Part shown: positions 15,326 through 16,820 of the stretch, in pieces | Position numbering within the stretch: position 1 is the first letter of the stretch | How the letters are laid out: every line of letters starts with the position of its first letter | NCBI GenBank assembly: GCA_902462495.1 | Contig: CABQCC010000029.1 | Span: forward strand, 1 to 16,820 | Origin: an uncultured Eubacterium sp. | GTDB taxonomy: Bacteria > Bacillota > Clostridia > Oscillospirales > Acutalibacteraceae | DNA: 16,820 nucleotides | Direction: 5' to 3' | Position numbers and translations under genes: made by a program | The notes under the pieces: model-generated | Told to the model about the DNA's origin: nothing | Databases searched by the model: none | Seen by the model: the letters and a program-made list of their open reading frames with translations, nothing else

Positions 15326-16180
15326 ATGTTTGATGTTGCAATCATCGGCAGTGGACCTGCCGGAATTTCATCTGCAATCAACTGCAAAATCAGGAACAAA
15401 TCCATTGTGCTGTTCGGTCAAAACGAGCTTTCGCACAAGGTGGAAATATCGGAAAAAATCAACAACTATCCGGGTTTTCCGAATATTTCGGGCAAAGAGC
15501 TGAACGCAAAAATGCGTGAACACCTCGACTCGATGGGGATTGAAATCACCGAGGAACGAATCACGGGCATATATAATATGAAAGGCAAATTCACCCTGCT
15601 TGCAAACCGCAAAATGTTTGAAGCGAGGTCTGTCATTCTCTGCCTCGGTGCGGAAACAATCAAGCCGTTGCCGAATGAACGAGAACTTCTCGGCAGGGGT
15701 GTGAGCTACTGCGCAACCTGTGACGGAATGTTGTACAAAGACAAAAAAATCGCCGTGTTCTGCGACAATGCGGACGGCGAAGAAGAAGTTGAATATTTGA
15801 GCGACCTTGCAAGCGAGGTCTACTATTCGCACAAGTTCACATCAAAAATCGACAAGGCGAATGTTACGCACCTTAACTCAAGAATTACTGCGGTTATCGG
15901 TGACAGCAAGGTGTCGGGCATTGAGCTTGCAGACGGTTCAAAGCTTGATGTTGACGGCGTATTTTTCATCAAACAGGCTGTTTCTGCCGATGTTCTGCTA
16001 AACAAACTTGAGGTGCAAAACGGCAGTATTGTTGTGGACAAAAATATGAAAACGAGCATTGACGGATGCTTTGCCGCAGGCGACTGCACGGGCACTCCGT
16101 ACCAAATTGCAAAGGCGGTCGGCGAGGGAAACATTGCCGCCCACAGCGCCGTGAAGTACTTGAGTGTGCAGGACTCTTGA
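15326..16180 (+). CDS. Thioredoxin-reductase-like flavoprotein lacking NADPH-binding motifs
   Basis: FAD-dependent pyridine-nucleotide-disulfide-oxidoreductase-like protein of 284 residues, shorter than typical TrxB (about 305-315). FAD binding: IIGSGPAGIS (6-15) and the C-terminal FAAGDCTGTPYQIAKAVGEG (249-268). The redox-active pair is CATC at 129-132. The central domain that should bind NADPH reads AVFCDNADGEEEVEYL (143-158): the GGGDSA-type glycine motif and the HRRxxxR motif are absent. This resembles the pyridine-nucleotide-independent clostridial group, whose characterised member uses ferredoxin (FFTR); the electron donor here is inference. No thioredoxin gene is adjacent. ATG 15326 has AAGGAAGTG upstream; the frame is open back to 15263 but the promoter lies there. 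The antisense-RNA promoter at 16177 overlaps its stop codon. Confidence 0.85.
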   Translation: MFDVAIIGSGPAGISSAINCKIRNKSIVLFGQNELSHKVEISEKINNYPGFPNISGKELNAKMREHLDSMGIEITEERITGIYNMKGKFTLLANRKMFEARSVILCLGAETIKPLPNERELLGRGVSYCATCDGMLYKDKKIAVFCDNADGEEEVEYLSDLASEVYYSHKFTSKIDKANVTHLNSRITAVIGDSKVSGIELADGSKLDVDGVFFIKQAVSADVLLNKLEVQNGSIVVDKNMKTSIDGCFAAGDCTGTPYQIAKAVGEGNIAAHSAVKYLSVQDS

Positions 16181-16205
16181 CAAAATAAGAATTAGTGTAT
16201 ATAAT
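16177..16205 (+). promoter_or_regulatory. Perfect sigma-A promoter for the antitoxin-like RNA
   Basis: TTGACA (16177-16182), exactly 17 bases, TATAAT (16200-16205). The -35 box overlaps the last codons of the preceding flavoprotein gene. Predicted start near 16212, with no long ORF downstream. Confidence 0.88.
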
Positions 16206-16211
16206 AAAAAT

Positions 16212-16301
16212 GAACAAGGAGCTGTCCGATAGACGGTCAGTCCCTCATGGTGTTAAAAGTAACTGCCCAAAAGGACACATGTGGGCGGTTACTTATTTTT
16301 T
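16212..16301 (+). ncRNA. Candidate antisense RNA antitoxin
   Basis: A predicted ~90-nt RNA from a perfect promoter to a strong terminator. It folds as a 5' hairpin (GCTGTC at 16221-16226 with GACGGT at 16232-16237, with GU pairs, flanked by AGG/CCT) and the terminator hairpin. It is complementary to the 3' end and downstream region of the small hydrophobic ORF on the minus strand (16289-16354), the arrangement of type I toxin-antitoxin loci in Firmicutes with convergent, overlapping RNAs. Confidence 0.7.
16257..16301 (+). terminator. Bidirectional terminator shared by the antisense RNA and the small ORF
   Basis: A 12-bp stem, AAGTAACTGCCC (16257-16268) with GGGCGGTTACTT (16283-16294) including one G-U pair, has a 14-nt loop and is followed by ATTTTTT (16295-16301). 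The stop codon of the minus-strand small ORF lies inside this stem. It also ends read-through from the flavoprotein gene. Confidence 0.88.
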
Positions 16302-16354
16302 ATAAGTACAATAAGTAATAAAACTACAGTAAGATATAAAATTATCGTTTCCAT
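16289..16354 (-). CDS. Small hydrophobic peptide, candidate type I toxin
   Basis: A 21-residue ORF that begins METIILYLTVV and ends LIVLIKNK: one hydrophobic stretch of Ile/Leu/Val/Tyr followed by a short lysine-rich tail, the layout of membrane-acting type I toxins (Fst/TxpA-like and holin-like toxins of Firmicutes). The ribosome binding site is strong (TTAGGGGGTGATGCT before ATG), which makes translation credible despite the small size. The TAA stop falls in a bidirectional terminator, and a perfect-promoter antisense RNA runs through the 3' end from the opposite strand. I cannot assign it to a named family. No clear consensus promoter is visible for it; a TATATT near 16390-16396 is a weak -10 candidate. 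The gene is too small for ordinary gene finders. Confidence 0.7.
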   Translation of the reverse strand: METIILYLTVVLLLIVLIKNK

Positions 16355-16361
16355 AGCATCA

Positions 16362-16385
16362 CCCCCTAACATTAAAATTAGAGGG
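16362..16385 (-). promoter_or_regulatory. Hairpin sequestering the toxin ribosome binding site
   Basis: In the minus-strand RNA CCCTCTAA pairs with TTAGGGGG (16378-16385 with 16362-16369; 8 bp with one G-U) around an 8-nt loop. The 3' arm is the Shine-Dalgarno of the small ORF, so the fold would mask it, as in several type I toxin mRNAs. Confidence 0.65.
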
Positions 16386-16423
16386 AATTAATATAAAGTT
16401 TGGCTGTTGAGAAAGCTTTTGAA

Positions 16424-16481
16424 TTTTGTTTTCTTGCGAGGGAAGATGTACAAAAGTACCTCGACTAAGCAAAAAACAAAA
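16424..16481. repeat. Imperfect inverted repeat
   Basis: TTTTGTTTTCTTGC (16424-16437) is nearly complementary to GCAAAAAACAAAA (16469-16481), enclosing CGAG/CTCG and GTAC/GTAC inner pairings. It lies between the small ORF and the terminator at 16487. It is a structured AT-rich spacer; no gene is supported here. Confidence 0.4.
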
Positions 16482-16486
16482 AACGC

Positions 16487-16521
16487 AAAACTGCTGTAAA
16501 CTCGATGTTTACAGCAGTTTT
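16487..16521 (-). terminator. Strong terminator, bidirectional stem
   Basis: A perfect 15-bp stem (AAAACTGCTGTAAAC at 16487-16501 with its complement at 16507-16521) has a 5-nt loop. In the minus-strand direction it is followed by GCGTTTTTTGTTTTTTGC, a good U-rich tail, so it most likely ends the candidate leftward RNA from 16732. Confidence 0.88.
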
Positions 16522-16525
16522 CTTA

Positions 16526-16690
16526 ACCCCTCCGTCAACACTTCGTGTTGCCACCTTTACTGCTTAGACGCCCCCTTTTGTCTGCGTTGCAGACATTTCC
16601 CCCGATTAACGGGGGAATCACCTTGCAACAAGTGGAGGCATAACAGGTTTTACAATTTATATCAGCGTGGTTCAAAAGTTTTATCAATAG
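16526..16690 (-). repeat. Dispersed structured intergenic repeat, long copy (B)
   Basis: Shares its outer blocks with 1505-1590. The extra ~75-base middle holds two hairpins, GTCTGC/GCAGAC (16580-16585/16589-16594) and CCCCCG/CGGGGG (16599-16604/16610-16615). A closing stem TGCCACC/GGAGGCA (16549-16555/16634-16640) corresponds to TTGCCTC/GAGGCAA of the short copy, and CAACAC/GTGTTG (16536-16541/16545-16550) is common to both up to its outer pair. No protein is supported in either strand. Confidence 0.7.
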
Positions 16691-16738
16691 CTAAACCCGC
16701 CTACCGTTTTTCGTGACAATATCTCCTTGTCCGTAAGC

Positions 16739-16767
16739 ATTATATATTCTTTGTCACTTTTTGTCAA
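16739..16767 (-). promoter_or_regulatory. Perfect sigma-A promoter, leftward
   Basis: On the minus strand TTGACA (16762-16767), exactly 17 bases, TATAAT (16739-16744). Predicted start near 16732. No protein gene follows before the terminator at 16487-16521. Confidence 0.8.
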
Positions 16768-16771
16768 TCAT

Positions 16772-16815
16772 AACCACCAGTTGAACTGGTGGTTTGCACA
16801 GGCCCTATAAGGGCC
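16772..16815. other. Two perfect palindromes at the right edge
   Basis: AACCACCAGTT (16772-16782) and AACTGGTGGTT (16784-16794) form an 11-bp inverted repeat around one base. Six bases on, GGCCCT/AGGGCC (16801-16806/16810-16815) is a second hairpin with a 3-nt ATA loop. Neither has a U-run. They may be subterminal hairpins of an IS200/IS605-like element or other repeat continuing beyond the window; no transposase is visible. Confidence 0.4.
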
Positions 16816-16820
16816 GCCTA

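Larger units (their letters stand above)
16480..16732 (-). ncRNA. Candidate ~250-nt structured leftward RNA
   Basis: Bounded by a perfect minus-strand promoter (16739-16767) and the 16487-16521 terminator, it contains the whole long repeat copy and several hairpins but no credible ORF. An AAGGAG at about 16720-16725 precedes only an 11-codon frame with poor spacing. I do not recognise it as T-box, SAM, 6S or another known class; it may be a small RNA or part of a mobile element. Confidence 0.45.

Noticed and set aside
16210..16305. 31-codon plus-strand ORF starting MNKELSDRR at the predicted start of the antisense RNA
   Set aside because: It would be leaderless or have no ribosome binding site, and it runs straight through the terminator stem and U-run. 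Both hairpins of the RNA occupy the frame, so a non-coding antitoxin RNA is the better explanation.
16426..16716. 96-codon plus-strand ORF with many cysteines
   Set aside because: TTG start without a ribosome binding site; it crosses a 15-bp terminator stem and the hairpins of the long repeat, so it is a chance open frame.
16480..16732. T-box or tRNA-sensing leader, suggested by GGTGGCAACACG in the minus-strand RNA
   Set aside because: The similarity to the UGGNACCGCG antiterminator motif is partial. No stem I, AG-bulge or specifier features are visible, and no aminoacyl-tRNA synthetase or amino-acid gene follows.
1..16820. CRISPR arrays, tRNA or rRNA genes, transposase genes
   Set aside because: No regularly spaced direct repeats, cloverleaf-like sequences or transposase reading frames were seen in the window.

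Overview
The window looks like chromosome of a low-to-moderate GC Gram-positive member of the Clostridia (Oscillospiraceae/Ruminococcus-like). The evidence is a Bacillus-type Fe-S PurF, a clostridial-type pyruvate phosphate dikinase, a VanW lipoprotein, a secreted N-acetylglucosaminidase with Thr-rich linkers, AGGAGG-type ribosome binding sites and near-consensus sigma-A promoters. Genus assignment is inference.

Layout. (1) 9-1630: purF, then a strong bidirectional terminator and the short copy of a dispersed structured repeat. (2) 1631-3106: a leftward MATE-family efflux gene with its own promoter. (3) 3198-8333: a leftward, visibly AT-richer five-gene operon behind a perfect consensus promoter (TTGACA-17-TATAAT). 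It encodes GmhA, a GT2 polyprenyl-phosphate glycosyltransferase-like protein, a multi-spanning GT-C-like membrane protein, an HddA-type GHMP kinase, and a fused HddC nucleotidyltransferase/GmhB phosphatase. Together these would carry sedoheptulose 7-phosphate to GDP-D-glycero-alpha-D-manno-heptose and probably put it on a lipid carrier and a surface acceptor. (4) 8421-11222: ppdK (leftward), with terminator, promoter and a 5'-leader hairpin. (5) 11272-13662: glmU and a VanW lipoprotein gene (rightward), a cell-envelope pair, ending in a shared bidirectional terminator. (6) 13685-15251: a secreted glucosaminidase (leftward) with an SH3-like insert in the catalytic region. (7) 15273-16180: a thioredoxin-reductase-like flavoprotein that lacks the NADPH-binding motifs. 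(8) 16177-16820: no long gene, but dense with signals. It holds a compact candidate type I toxin-antitoxin locus: a 21-residue hydrophobic peptide gene at 16289-16354 on the minus strand, with its Shine-Dalgarno in a hairpin, opposed by a ~90-nt antisense RNA from a perfect promoter overlapping the trxB-like stop codon. It also holds a second copy of the structured repeat inside a candidate ~250-nt minus-strand RNA with its own perfect promoter and terminator, and two palindromes at the right edge that may belong to a mobile element continuing outside the window.

Most interesting items: the candidate type I toxin-antitoxin module, the two-copy structured repeat/ncRNA with compensating stems, the compact GDP-heptose-to-lipid operon in a Gram-positive, and the NADPH-motif-less thioredoxin reductase.
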